The notes: generated by a model not told the origin, from the sequence alone. A stretch of DNA of 64,000 bases from Budorcas taxicolor (GCF_023091745.1 NC_068910.1:178615170-178679169); one strand, 5' to 3'. Numbered from the stretch's first letter, positions 23,104 through 34,006 are shown. Made by a program: numbers and translations.

Positions 23104-25292
23104 TATGAATGTATAAAAAGAACTCTTGATTACTGCCCATCTCTTTATCATTGTATATTCATAATTGCATCTTTCTTGTATCTAAAAAATTTTATAATGA
23201 AGAAAAAGTAGTTAAATAATGGTTAAATGGCATTATTGAGCCCTGGGAGAAGTGAATTACATTAGTGGTAATAATAATGTCTTCAAAAGGCAAGTTGAGA
23301 TAGAAAATAACAATTTCCTACCAGAAAAACATCCATGAAATTTCTTTAATATTGATTATTTTAAATGAATATATCAATCACATTTATTAACATTTACTGA
23401 CTGTGGGTAATCCATAAAAAGCTAATAATCACAGTCTAATAGTTTAGTGTGTATACTCCACAGGAGACTCCCACTTCTCTGAATAGAGTTTTTAATAAAG
23501 GATTCCATGACAGTCCTTCTGAAGCAGAAAGCTTTAGAGACAGATCATGATCCAATTATATGCAAAACGTATATAGAAAACAATTTTAGTGGTGACCTCA
23601 ACAAAGATATTGCTTTGTTTTCATTTTGCATTCTAAATAAGAAGACTATGACATTTGGTTAAACATTAAGCAATCAGACTACTAAATTTAGGTTTGTTCC
23701 ACTAATCTAGATTGTTCCTAAGGAACAGGGGAAACTATGTATGATATTAGGCAAACATAAAGCATAGGACTTTGCACATTTTGATTGCTCAATGGACACA
23801 CATTGAGTTCATAACCTTGAAGTGTTCCCCAGCCAGACAGGCAATGTCTTCCCTTAAGATAGGATACTGATTTTAGGCTCAAAACTAAGGATATCATTTC
23901 TGAGAATGGAGGAGTCATGCAATTTCTCAGGCTGCTTTTCTAAGCTCAACAAGAAATTTCTCAGGGAAGGAGTGCAGCTCTGAAATAGGGGAAAGGCGGG
24001 GCAAGTGATAACATGAAGTTTGTGAATAACAGAACAATTCAGCTTGAATCCAAATCAGGACAGCATACTGCAAGTCGGAGCTCTTAATAAGATCTTCCAT
24101 GAGGTCATCAGAAGGGCAGTGTTATCAGGCAGGATACATCAGACCTGTGCCAGAACAGTCTCTCCTCCTCTTCATAACTTTCCTGACTTTCTTAATGCCT
24201 GAAATTCCACAATTAGAGCGTCATGAAGTCTTTCTGATCTTCTAGAGATTCCGATCAAAATGAAAATCACCCCTGGGAAGATTAGATATTCAATCCAGTA
24301 TTTCCAAAAATATATAGTTCTAGTCTTTCAATATGTTTCAAGGGGAAAAGAAAAAGAAAAGCTCTGTGGTCAAAGAACTTTTGGTAAATGCTCCATACTT
24401 TGTTAACTCTTTAAAGTTCACAATGCCAAAAAAAAAAAAAAAATTAAAGGTCCCAAAGTATACTTCAGAAAAGAAATATACATATATATATAATATATAT
24501 CTCCACTATTTGCAAAATTATTTTAACTAGAAAATAATTTGGAATACATTTTAGCATTCAGAATACTGTACTATCAACTCATAATCATCATGGTCTGGAA
24601 ACATATACAATGTCATCAGCAGCTAGGGAAAATAGTTACTGGGTGACTAGACCCATAGGCATTACAGGTGTTCATTAGATATTATTGAATTATATCAATA
24701 GTGTCAGTATTTTTCTAAATGTTTTTCAGTCCCACAGAAAAACATGGACCATACATTTAAGAATTTGTCATATGCACTATTAGAGAAATAAGATACACCC
24801 TGTGTGAAAGGTTAATTGACAAGGAAATTCTGGATTGAATAATGAATTCGTTATATGTTTTTGAATTCTAGGAAAGAAGTGGAACTAAGCTGAGCTATGA
24901 ATGGGTGGCACTTGAATGAGCGGAGGAGGAAGGTGGTCCTGTAGTTGGAACAGTGAGAGCAAAGGAGAGGTGGTGGGCACCAGGAACCACAGCCAGAGCA
25001 AACCACTGCTGAAGCTAAAGTAAACACTTGTAGCCTGCAGTCGGGTTAGGCATAATGGAGCCCAGAGTGGGACTCACCAAACACCTGCTTCCACAGAGTC
25101 TTTCTCAAAGGGAGATGCCTCAAGCAAGAGCTGCTGTCAAGAAACACAGCAGGGAGCCATAGACAGTAACCTGGAACCCAGGGCAGGCAAAAAAGAAAAC
25201 AGTTTCTGACCAGCCATTGCCAATATGAACTATCATTTCAGGAGCCAGCAAATGAATCAGGCTGAAGGTGCCTTATTATTCAACAATTCTAG
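23104..25292. other. 2.2-kb mostly unassigned AT-rich sequence
   Basis: Contains a poly(A) run at 24427-24443 and a (ta)n tract at 24480-24500. A short part, 24860-24980 (ggtggcacttgaatgagcgg, cagtgagagcaaagga), resembles L2 3'-UTR. No coding exon recognised. Confidence 0.4.
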
Positions 25293-26232
25293 CCCTCTCA
25301 TGATCTCCTATTTGTCACTCAGTCATGTCTAACTCTTTGGGACCACATGAACTGTAGCCCATTAGGCTTCACTATCCAAGCAAGAATACTAATGTGGGTG
25401 CTTGGTGGTGTTGTTTAGTCACTAAATTTGTGTCTGACACTTTGTAACCCCATGGACTGCAGCACTCCATACTTCCTTGTCCTTCACTAACTCCCAGAGT
25501 TTCCTCAAACTCATGTCCTTTGACTTGGTGATGCTATCTAACCATTTCATACTCTGCCACACCCTTCTGTTTTTGTATTCAAACTTTGCCAGTATCAGGG
25601 TCTTTTCCAGTGAGTCAGCACTTCCATCAGGTGGCCAAATTATTGGAGCTTCAGCAATAGTCCTTCCAATGAATATTCAGGGTTGATTTCCTTTAGGATT
25701 GAATGATTTGATCTCCATGCTATTCAAGGGGCTCTCAAGAGTCTTCTCCAACACCACAATTCAAAATTGTGCTCAGCCTTCTTTATGTCCAGCTCTCACA
25801 TCCATACATGACTACTGGAAAGACCATAGCTTTGACTAGATAGACCTTTGTTGCCAAATTGATGTCTCTGCTTTTTAATATGCTATCTAGGTTTGTTATA
25901 GCTTTCCTTTCAAGGAGCAAGTGTCTTTTAATTTCATGGTTACAATCACCACCTGCAGTGATTTTGGAGGCCAAGGAAATAAACTCTGTCACTCTACTTT
26001 TTCCCAATCTATTTGCCATGAAACTGAAAGATAGGGAACTGAAAGATAACTCCCCAGCTCAGTAGGTGCCCAGTACGCTACTGGAGAACAGTGGAGAAAT
26101 AACTCCAGAAGAATGAAGGGATGGAGCCAAACCAAAAACAACATGCAGTTATGGATTTAACTGGTGATTGAAGTAAAGTCTGATGCTGTAAAGAACAATA
26201 TTGCATAGAAACATAGATAGAATGTTAGGTCC

Positions 26233-26502
26233 ATGAATCAAGGTAAATTGGAAGTGGTCAAACAGGAGATGGAAAGAGTAAACATCAACATTTTAGGAAT
26301 CAGTGAACTAAAATGGACTGGAATGGGTGAATTTAACTCAGATAACCATTATATCTACTACTATGGGCAAGAATCTCTTAGAAGAAATGGAGTAGCCATC
26401 ATAGTCAACAAAAGAGTCCAAAATGCAGTACCTGGATGCAATCTCAAAAATGACAGAATGATCTCTGTTCGTTTCCAAGGCAAACCATTCATATCAGAGT
26501 AA
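26233..26502 (+). pseudogene. BovB endonuclease domain fragment
   Basis: 89 residues of the N-terminal AP-type endonuclease, which nicks target DNA for target-primed reverse transcription. The metal-binding glutamate lies in ISELKW (E at residue 25). The frame ends where a single-base loss shifts it (near 26490). The next motif block downstream, at 26613-26630, shows GV-stop-NA where the family has a G-D-W-N-A core, so aspartate and tryptophan codons are both lost. Confidence 0.88.
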
Positions 26503-27789
26503 CTCAAGTCTATGCCCCAACCAGTAATGCTGAAGAAGTTGAAGTTGAATGGTTCAATGAAGACCTACAAGAACTTCTAGAACTAACACCCAAAAGAGAT
26601 GAACTTTTCATTATAGGGGTCTAGAATGCAAAAGTAGGAAGTCAAGAGATACCTGGAGTAACAGGCAAATTTGGCCTTGGAGTACAAAATGAAGCAGGGC
26701 AAAGGCTAACAGAGTTTTGCCAAAAGAACGCACTGGTCATATCAAACACCCTCTTCCAAAAACCCAAGAGAAGACTCTACACATGGACATCACCAGTTGG
26801 TCAGTACTGAAATCAGATTGAATATGTTCTTTGCAGCCAAAGATGGAGAAGCTCTATACAGTCAGCAAAAACAAGACCAGGAGCTGACTATCACTCAGAT
26901 CATGAACTCCTCATTGCAAAATTCAGACTTAAGTTGAATAAAGAAGGGAAAACCATTAGACCATTCAGGTATGACCTAAATCAAATCCCTTATGACTATA
27001 CAGTAGAAGTGACAAACAGATTCAAGGGATTAGATCTGATAGACAGAGTGCCTGAAGAACTATGGACAGAGATTCATGACGTTGTATAGGAGGCAGGGGT
27101 CAAGACCATCCCCAAGAAAAAGAAATGCAAAAAGGCAAAAGGTTGTCTAACAAGGCCTTACAAACAGCTGAGAAAAGAAGAGAAGCTAAAGGCAAGGAAG
27201 AAAAGGAAAGCTATACCCATTGGAATGCAGAGTTCCAAAGACATTTTGGAGAGATAAGAAATCCTTCCTCAGGGATCACTGAAAATAAATAGAGGAAAAG
27301 AATAGAATGAGAAAGACTAATGATCTCTTCAAAAAAATTAGAGATACCAAGGGAACATTTCATGCAAAGATGGGCACAATAAAAGACAGAAATGGTATGG
27401 ACCTAACAGAAGCAGAAGATCTTAAGAAGAGGTAGCAAGAATACACAGAAAAACCACACAAAAAAGATCTTCATGACGTAGATAACCACAATGGTGTGAT
27501 CACTCACCTAGAGCCAGACAGCCTGGAATCCAAAGTCAAGTAGGCCTTAGGAAGCATCACTCTGAATAAAGCTAGTGGAGGTGATGGAATCCCAGTTCCA
27601 CAGCTATTTCAAATGCTAAAACATGATGCTGTGAAAGGGCTGCAGTTAATATGCCAGTAAATTTGGAAAACTCAGCAGTGGCCACAGGACTGGAAAAGGT
27701 CAGTTTACATTCCAATCCCAAAGAAAGGCAGTGCCAAAGATTTTTCAAACTACCACACAATTGTACTCATCTCACAAACTAGCAAAGTA

Positions 27790-28044
27790 ATGCTTAAAAT
27801 TCTCCAAGCCATGCATCAACAGTACATGAATCGTGAACTTCCAGATGTTCAAGCTGGATTTAGAAAAGGCAGAGGAATCAGAGATCAAATTGCCAACATC
27901 CGATGGATCATCGAAAAAGGAAGAGACTTCCAGAAAAACATCTACTTCTGCTTTATTGACTATGTCAAAGTCTTTGACTGTGTGGATCACAATGAACTGT
28001 GGGAAATTCTTCAAAAGATGGGAATACCAGACCACTTTACCTGA
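27790..28044 (+). pseudogene. BovB reverse transcriptase, N-terminal half fragment
   Basis: 84 residues covering the RT fingers and motif A. FRKGRG (residues 24-29) and CFIDYVKVFDCVDH (54-67) are typical of RTE-clade RT, with the catalytic motif A aspartate at residue 57 retained. The frame stops at a mutated codon near 28042, and the following text shifts frame before the YADD part. Confidence 0.88.
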
Positions 28045-28145
28045 CTTCTGAGAAATCTGTATGCAGGTCAAGAAGCAACAATTAGGGCTGGACATGGAAC
28101 AACAGACTGGTTCCAAATCAGGAAGGAGTACATCAAGGCTGTATA

Positions 28146-29012
28146 TTGTCACCCTGCTTATTTAACTTATATGCAGAGTACATCATGAGAAATACTGGGC
28201 TGGATGAAGCACAAGCTGGAATCCAGATTGCTAAGAGAAATATCAATCACCTCAGGTATGCCGATGACACCACCCTTATGGCAGAAAGTGAAGAACTAAA
28301 AAGCTTCTTGATGAAAGTGAAAGAGGAGAGTGAAAAACTTGGCTTAAAACTCAACATTCAGAAAACGAAGATCACAGCATCTGGTCCCATCACTTCATGG
28401 CAAATAGATGAAACAATGGAAACAGTGACAGACTTTATTTTGGGGGGCTCCAAAATTACTGCAGATGGTGACTGCAGCCATGAAGTTAAAAGACACTTGT
28501 TCCTTGGAAGAAAAGCTATGACCAACCTAGACAGCATATTAAGAAGAAGAGACATTAATTTGCCAACAAAGGTCCATCTAGTCAAAGTTATGGTTTTTCC
28601 AGTAGTTATGTATGGATGTGAGAGTTGGATTATAAAGAAAGCTGAGCACCGAAGAATTGATGCTTTTGAACTGTGGTGTTGGAGAAGACTTTTGAGAGTC
28701 CCTTGGACTCCAAGAAGATCAAACCAGCCAGTTCTAAAGGAAATTAGTGCTGAATATTCATCAGAAGGACTGATTCTGAAGGTGAAACTCCAATACTCTG
28801 GGGACCTGATACAAAGAACTGACTTATTGGAAAAGACTCTGATGCTGGGAAAGACTGAAGGTGGGAGGAGAAGGGGACAACAGAGGATGAAACGGTTGGA
28901 TGGCATCACCAACTCAATGGACATGAGTTTGAGTAAGTTCCAGGTGTTGGTGATACACAGGAAGCCTGGTGTGCTGCAGTCCATGCGGTCGCAAAGAGTC
29001 AGACATGACTGA
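28146..29012 (+). pseudogene. BovB reverse transcriptase C-terminal half plus downstream domain
   Basis: The longest open frame of the window (288 aa). It holds motif B-side residues (FNLYAEYIMRN), the catalytic YADD (residues 38-41), and the conserved RTE C-terminal region with YGCESW and FELWCWRRLLRVPWT. The initiator methionine is internal, because the native frame continues upstream and is separated by a frameshift near 28118. The antisense 219-aa frame on 28358-29017 is its shadow. Confidence 0.9.
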
Positions 29013-29085
29013 GTCACTCAACTGAACTGATTTGCGATGATGTGATGGGACCAGATGCCATGATCTTTGTTTTCCGAATGTTGAG

Positions 29086-29339
29086 GGTTTTTTTGTTGTT
29101 TGTTTTTTCTTTTTCCAAATCCTTGTGTCAAAGGCTGACTTTCAGTAGATCGCAGCAAGGGAGCTGCTCTGTTACGAACAAAACCCCTACCCAGCAGCAG
29201 GTCCTCTACCAATGGTTTAGCACTAGGTTCCCCAGGAACATGGAATGTGGGATGGGTGAGGGCATGGCTGCCTTTCCAGCCACGCCCCATTCCCATGATG
29301 AAGGGCTCTCTGCACCAGACCCCGGTCCTGACTCACAGT
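29086..29339 (-). pseudogene. 28S rRNA retropseudogene with poly(A) tail, 5'-truncated
   Basis: The reverse complement reads as the last ~225 bases of mammalian 28S rRNA: gatcgcagcaagggagctgc, aatggtttagcactaggttc, ggctgactttca and ccttgtgtca, the last marking the 3' terminus. Beyond the rRNA 3' end comes an interrupted T-run (29088-29114), that is, a poly(A) tail on the rRNA strand. The target-site duplication is gaatgttgag at 29076-29085 and 29340-29349. Many changes are CpG losses, as expected for a methylated, non-functional copy. It sits inside the antisense BovB. Confidence 0.93.
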
Positions 29340-30267
29340 GAATGTTGAGTTTTAAGCCAGATTTTTCACTCTCCTCCTTTACTCTCGTAAAAGGCTCTTT
29401 AGTTCCACTTCACTTTCTGCCATTAGAGTGGTATCATCTGCATATCTGAGGATGATATTTTCCTGGCAATCTTAATTGTGATTTCCACCTTGATCTTCCA
29501 CCTTGTGGTTTATCCAGTCCAGTATTTCACATGGTATACTCTGCACTTAAGTTAAATAAGCAGGGTGACAATATACAGCCTTGTCATACTCTTTTCTCAA
29601 TTTTCATTGAAACATTTCATGGAACTATTCAGTTGTTCCGTGTCCACTTCTAACTGTTGCTTCTTGACCTGCATACGGATTTCTCAGGAGGCAGGTATAG
29701 TGATCTGGTATTCCCATCTCTTTAAGAATTTTCCACACTTTGTTGTGATCCACACATGTAAAGGCTTTAGTGTACTTAATCAGGCAGAAGTAGATATTTT
29801 TCTGGAGTTCCCTTGCTTTCCCTAGGATCCAACGAATGTTAGCAATTTGATCTCTGGTTCCTCTGCCTTTTCTAAACCCAGATTTTACATCTGGAAGTTC
29901 TTAGTTCTTGTACTGCTGAAACATAGCTTGAAGGATTTTAAGCATAATCTTACCAACTTGTGAAATAAATGCAATTGTACTCATAGTTTGAACACTCAGC
30001 ATTGCCCTTCTTTTGGATTGGAAGAAAACTGACCTTAGTTTTCCAAATTTGCTGGTATATTGAGTGCAACACTTTAACAGCATCATCTTTTAATATTTAA
30101 AGATTTTAAATAGCTCAACTTGGATTCCAACACCTCCACTAGCTTTGTTTGTAGTAATGCTTCCTAAGGCCCACTTGAATTCACACTCCAGGATGTCTGG
30201 GTCTAAGTGAGTGACCACACCATTGTGGTTATTCCAGTCATTAAGACCTTTTTTGTATAGTTCTTCA

Positions 30268-30347
30268 TGATAAAGGATATAAATGGCAAGGACCTAGCAA
30301 AAGCAGAAGAGATTAAGAAGAGGTCACAAGAATACACAGAAGAACTG
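30268..30347 (+). mobile_element. Inverted 5' piece of the older BovB (twin-priming type)
   Basis: Sense BovB text (ataaaggatataaatggcaa to cacagaagaactg) directly abuts antisense BovB text ending ttgtatagttcttc at about 30266. In element coordinates the two ends meet at the same gaagaact word, so the 5' part is inverted with no loss. Confidence 0.88.
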
Positions 30348-30673
30348 GAATAGGTAGCCTTTTGCTTCTCCAAAGGATCTTCCCAATCCAGGGATCAGAC
30401 CCGGATCTCCTGCATTGCAGGTGGATTCTTTACTGGCTGAGCCACAAGGGAAGCCCTAGCATGAACTCCTAGAAACACTCAGAATTTGTTCTGGTTTTGA
30501 ACAGAGTGGTGGCCATGGAAATACACTGATCAGACCTCCTGCCATTGGGAACATGGTTGACTGATGGCCCAGATGCTGCCTCTCTGGATCCACGACCACA
30601 GCTGATCTCAGGGCACATTCCCCATGAGTGTTCCCAGCCAGTGACAGCATGGGAAGGATTTAGGCAAACCCAT

Positions 30674-30787
30674 TTCCTGATAGCTCAGTTGATAAACAAT
30701 CTGCCTGCAATGCAAGAGACCCCAGTTTGGTTCCTGGGTTGGGAGGATCCACTGTAGCAGGGATAGGCTACCCACTCCAGCATTCTT
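30674..30787 (+). mobile_element. Bov-tA SINE, 3'-truncated
   Basis: Starts ctgatagctcagttgataaa and breaks at cactccagcattcttggg, where the next copy begins. Confidence 0.88.
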
Positions 30788-30990
30788 GGGCTTCCCTTGT
30801 GACTCAACTGGTAAAGAATCTGCCTGCAGTGTAAGAGACCTGGGTTTGATCCCTGGGTTGGGAAGATCCCCTAGAGAAGGGAAAGGCTACCCACTCTAGT
30901 ATTCTGGCCTGGAGAATTCCATGGAGTGTATAGTCCATGGGGTCACAAAGAGTCGGACACGACTGAGCATCTTTCACTTTCACTTTCATT
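30788..30990 (+). mobile_element. Bov-tA SINE variant, inserted into the preceding copy's 3' side
   Basis: From gcttcccttgtgactcaact to ctttcactttcactttcatt. It carries the shorter middle gaattccatggagtgtatag without the usual gaggagcctggtgggctac block, the same variant as at 55570-55764. Confidence 0.92.
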
Positions 30991-31661
30991 CCTGAGATGT
31001 AGGATTGTCCTGATGGGCAGTTTCAGTACAAGATTTCCCTTTGACCTAGCTGAACATTTCTTGGAACTGTGCTGAAGCTTCAGACTCTTCCTACCCAATC
31101 TTCCTTCCTTTTCTGTCCCCTTCACAGGTGTCAAATTAGAATTATGATTGAAAGGCACTGCTTGCCTTCTCCAGATACTTCTTTACCCTTTTCCTCTATC
31201 CTTCTTAGGATACATTTTCTGCATGTCTAATATTAGTTTGTTGTCTGCTTCTTAGAGGAACCCAACTAACATAGATACCCAACTATGTTGCAATCCATTA
31301 TCAGGTTTCATTTTGTTGGGATTTTAGGTGAAGTCTTTCTCACAAGCATCCCAACCCTCCATGATCATATAAAGGAGGAGAGTCTCTCTATCTCCCATTA
31401 CTACCTTTCCCTTGATATTGACCACCAGGCTTGTATCTGCCCTTCATCCTGAAAGAAGTTTGATTTGGAAAGGATCTTGTAATTTGATAAAAGCAAAGGA
31501 AAGGAAATTAGCACTGGGAAATTGATCACTCAAAAAAAGTGAAAAAGAACATACATGCAGAATAGAAGCACTTATCTAAAATTATCCTTTGAAGAGCCTA
31601 ATGGAAGGTACTACTAATTTTTTAACTAGCAAGTACTTACTATTTTTTCATGCTTAGTGTA
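30991..31661. other. Unassigned sequence, possibly an old repeat around 31200-31275
   Basis: tctgcttcttagaggaaccc followed by aactaacatag looks like the end of an old dispersed repeat. The rest is unassigned. Confidence 0.35.
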
Positions 31662-32451
31662 TATTAGCTAGATTTCTACAGCTGCAAAATAAAGTACTGA
31701 GTAACTTTGAACAATAGAAATTTATACTCTCAAACAGTTTTGGAGGTAAGAAGTCTGAAAGCCACGTCTTCAGGGCCAAGCTGTCTCTGAAGGCTCTAAG
31801 GGAGAATCTTTCCCATTCATTCCTCTCGTTGTTGTTATTGTTCAGTCACTCAGTCATGCCCGACTCTTTGTGACCCCATGGACTGAAGCACGCCAGGCCT
31901 CCCTGTCCCTCACCACCTCCTGAATTTTGCCCAAGTTCATGTCTATTGCATCGGCAATGCCATCCGGCCATCTCATCCTCTAATGCCCTCTTCTTCTGCC
32001 CTCAAACTTTCTCAGCATCACGGTCTTTTCCAATGGGTCAGTGTTCACATCAGATGACCAAATTACTGGAGCTTCAGCTTCAGCATCAGTCTTTCCAACG
32101 AGCATTCAGCGTTGATTTCCCTAAGGATGACTGGTTTGATCTCCTTGCTGTCCAAGGGACTTTCAGGAGTTTTCTCCAGCATCACAGTTTGGGTATTTCC
32201 AACAATCCTTGGTGTTTCTTGCTTTATCATTCATGAGTCCAATCCCTACCTTGGTAGTCACACAGTTCTCTCCTTAGATGTCCTTCTGTCTCATCCTCTA
32301 AAAGGACAGCAGTCATAATGGATTAGGGACCCCATAGTAAACTCATGATCACTTAATTATATTTGCAAAGATACTATTTCAAACTGAGGTCACAGGTACC
32401 CAGGGCTAGGGCTTCAGTGTATCTTTTGGGGAAATATAATTAAACCCCAAC
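31662..32451 (-). mobile_element. MLT1-type (MaLR) LTR, split by BovB
   Basis: Antisense LTR. 31662-31829 has acagctgcaaaataaagtac, gaacaatagaaatttatact and ttggaggtaagaagtctgaa. 32195-32451 resumes with acaatccttggtgtttcttg, gtcataatggattagggacc, gcaaagatactatttcaaac and ttttggggaaatataattaa. The element is continuous once the BovB is removed. Confidence 0.72.
31830..32194 (-). mobile_element. BovB LINE 3' fragment inside the LTR
   Basis: From tgttgttattgttcagtcac to tctccagcatcacagttt. Its 5' truncation lies just beyond the post-RT domain. Confidence 0.92.
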
Positions 32452-32577
32452 ATAGGTAGGGGCACATTTATTTGAATAGGAAAATGAAAAACTACATAAT
32501 TAAAATTTCTGAGCTACCTGGGAGATAAGGAAACAAAAAGTCATGCTTTTATTCATAGCTAGTGATTTGTGCTGCTA

Positions 32578-32772
32578 TTTGAAGCGTCTGCCTGGAATAC
32601 AGGAGACCCAGGTTCGATCCCTGCATCGGGAAGATCCCCTGGAGAAGGAAATGGCAACCCACTCAAGTACTCTTGCCTGGAGAATCCCATGGAGGGAGAA
32701 GCCTGGTGGGCTACAGTCCATGGGGTCACAAAGAGTCGGACACGACTGAGCGACTTCACTTTCACTTTCACT
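32578..32772 (+). mobile_element. Bov-tA SINE, slightly 5'-truncated
   Basis: Lacks the first ~25 bases and begins tttgaagcgtctgcctggaa. It ends cactttcactttcac and is followed with no spacer by a BovB 3' fragment in the same orientation. Confidence 0.93.
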
Positions 32773-33179
32773 AGAAGTGAGAGTTAGACCATAAAGAAAG
32801 CTGAGCACTGAAGAATTGATGCTTTTGAACTGCGGTGTTGGAGAAGACTCTTGAGAGTCCCTTGGACTGCAAGGAGATCCAACCAGTCCATCCTAAAGGA
32901 GATCAGTACTGGGTGTTCATTGGAAGGACTAATGTTGAAGCTGAAACTCCAATATTTGGCCACCTGATGCGAAGAACTGACTCATTTGAAGAGACCCTGA
33001 TGCTGGGAAAGATTGAGGGCAGGAGGAGAAGGGGACAACAGAGGATGAGATGGTTGGATGGCACCACCAACTCAATGGACATGGGTTTGGGTTGGTGAGG
33101 GACAGGGAGGCCTGGAATGCTGCAGTTCCTGGGATCACAAAGAGTTGGACACGGCTGAGCAACTGAACTGAACTGAACT
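32773..33179 (+). mobile_element. BovB LINE 3' fragment abutting a Bov-tA
   Basis: Starts tagaagtgagagttagacca within the last ORF part and runs to the 3' end ctgaactgaactgaact. The frame 32835-33098 preserves LDCKEIQPVHPKGDQ-type shadow residues, not the native frame. Confidence 0.93.
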
Positions 33180-33577
33180 TGTATTGTGCTCTTAGTGTAT
33201 GTCTGATGTGTCCACATCCTCTACATTCTCAGGTGCAGATGGCACCTGGCACTTGGGACACTGCAGAATACTGCTGGGTAGGAAACGAAACCAATGTGAG
33301 TCTTTTAAACATTAGCCTGTGGATGATATGAATTGATAGGCATGTTTACTACAACTGGTAAAAGCACTGATGGTTTGAAGTAGTGACCTTTCTAGCTGAA
33401 ATTAATTGGGTCCTTTCAATGACACTACTTGTACATGAATACACTTTCCTAATTCAGAGAAAACAGAATTTAAAAACATCACCAAATCAACCAGTTGGAA
33501 AGGATTTCATGAAGCACTTTCTAGATAATAAATCACAGCACAGTAAGACCTCACATATATATGACTAAACATCTTGC
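33180..33577. other. Unassigned unique sequence
   Basis: No repeat or gene recognised. Confidence 0.35.
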
Positions 33578-33699
33578 TAAGTGCTAAGTCACTTCAGTCG
33601 TGTCCGACTCTGTGCGACCCCATAGACGGCAGCCCACCAGTCTCCCCTGTCCCTGGGATTCTCCAGGCAAGAACACTGGAGTGGGTTGCCATTTCCTTC
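33578..33699 (-). mobile_element. BOV-A2 right-unit fragment
   Basis: Only the right monomer (tgctaagtcacttcagtcgt to gggttgccatttccttct); the left monomer and linker are absent. Confidence 0.9.
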
Positions 33700-33874
33700 T
33701 TGAGTAGCTTTCAAATCCTTGCCTATCTCATCTGCCACAGAGAAGAAAGTGAACTAGAATGGAAATTTAGCAAATATTGTGGATGGGTTATTCAAAAATC
33801 ATTCACATATACCCTTCTCCTTCTTCTATTACAGAGACTGTTAAAGCTAAGAATTTGAACTCCTAGCTTTTCCC

Positions 33875-34006
33875 ATCAAAGAAGGCAATGGCACCCTACT
33901 CCAGTACTCTTGCCTGGAAAATCCCAGGGATGCGGGAGCCTGGTGGGCTGCCGTCTATGGCGTCACACAGAGTCAGACACAACTGCAGTGACTTAGCAGC
34001 AGCAGC
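33875..34006 (+). mobile_element. BOV-A2 hybrid monomer with target-site duplication
   Basis: The first ~45 bases are left-unit sequence (gaaggcaatggcaccctact, cctggaaaatccca). The remainder is right-unit sequence (gggctgccgtctatgg, agcagcagcagc). It is flanked by agcttttccc at 33865-33874 and 34007-34016, so the hybrid was formed before or during insertion. Confidence 0.9.

Larger units (their letters stand above)
26022..29029 (+). mobile_element. Near full-length sense BovB LINE (RTE clade)
   Basis: About 3.0 kb, from the 5' leader (gaaagataactccccagctc) through endonuclease and reverse transcriptase to the 3' end (cactcaactgaactg). The target-site duplication is atttgccatga at 26011-26021 and atttgcgatga at 29030-29040. 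Motifs seen: ISELKW of the AP-endonuclease, the SDH catalytic triplet at 26895-26903, FIDY..KVFD of RT motif A, and YADD at 28257-28268. It is dead: at least one frameshift near 26490, a stop at 26622-26624, a lost endonuclease aspartate beside it, a stop in ctgactt near 28042 and a frameshift near 28118. Confidence 0.96.
25401..30347 (-). mobile_element. Older antisense BovB, inserted in Bov-tA, itself interrupted twice
   Basis: Element pieces, 3' to 5': 25401-26021, 29041-29085 and 29350-30267, then an inverted 5' piece at 30268-30347. Reading across the interruptions restores continuous BovB order: tatttgccatga | tgtgatgggaccag, and gaatgttgag | ttttaagccag. The SINE text actaatgtgggtg / actggaataggt at its two borders is the likely target-site duplication. 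It covers about 1.7 kb of BovB from the RT-upstream region to the 3' end. Confidence 0.9.
25311..30453 (-). mobile_element. Bov-tA SINE, outermost host of a nest, split into two halves
   Basis: The tail half is at 25311-25400 (tttgtcactcagtcatgtct to gcaagaatactaatgtgggtg) and the head half at 30348-30453 (gaataggtagccttttgctt to gagccacaagggaag). Diverged target-site duplications enclose both: ccctctcatgatctccta at 25293-25310 and ccctagcatgaactccta at 30454-30471 (15 of 18 identical). Everything between the halves arrived later. Confidence 0.88.

Noticed and set aside
28358..29017. 219-aa antisense open frame
   Set aside because: It is the reverse-strand shadow of the BovB RT C-terminal frame, in a strand-symmetric low-stop region.
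26022..29029. Active, coding-competent BovB
   Set aside because: Nearly full length, but it has a stop at 26622-26624, loss of an endonuclease aspartate, a stop near 28042 and frameshifts near 26490 and 28118.
29086..29339. Functional rRNA gene
   Set aside because: Only the last ~225 bases are present, with many substitutions, a tail and target-site duplications, so it is a retrocopy.
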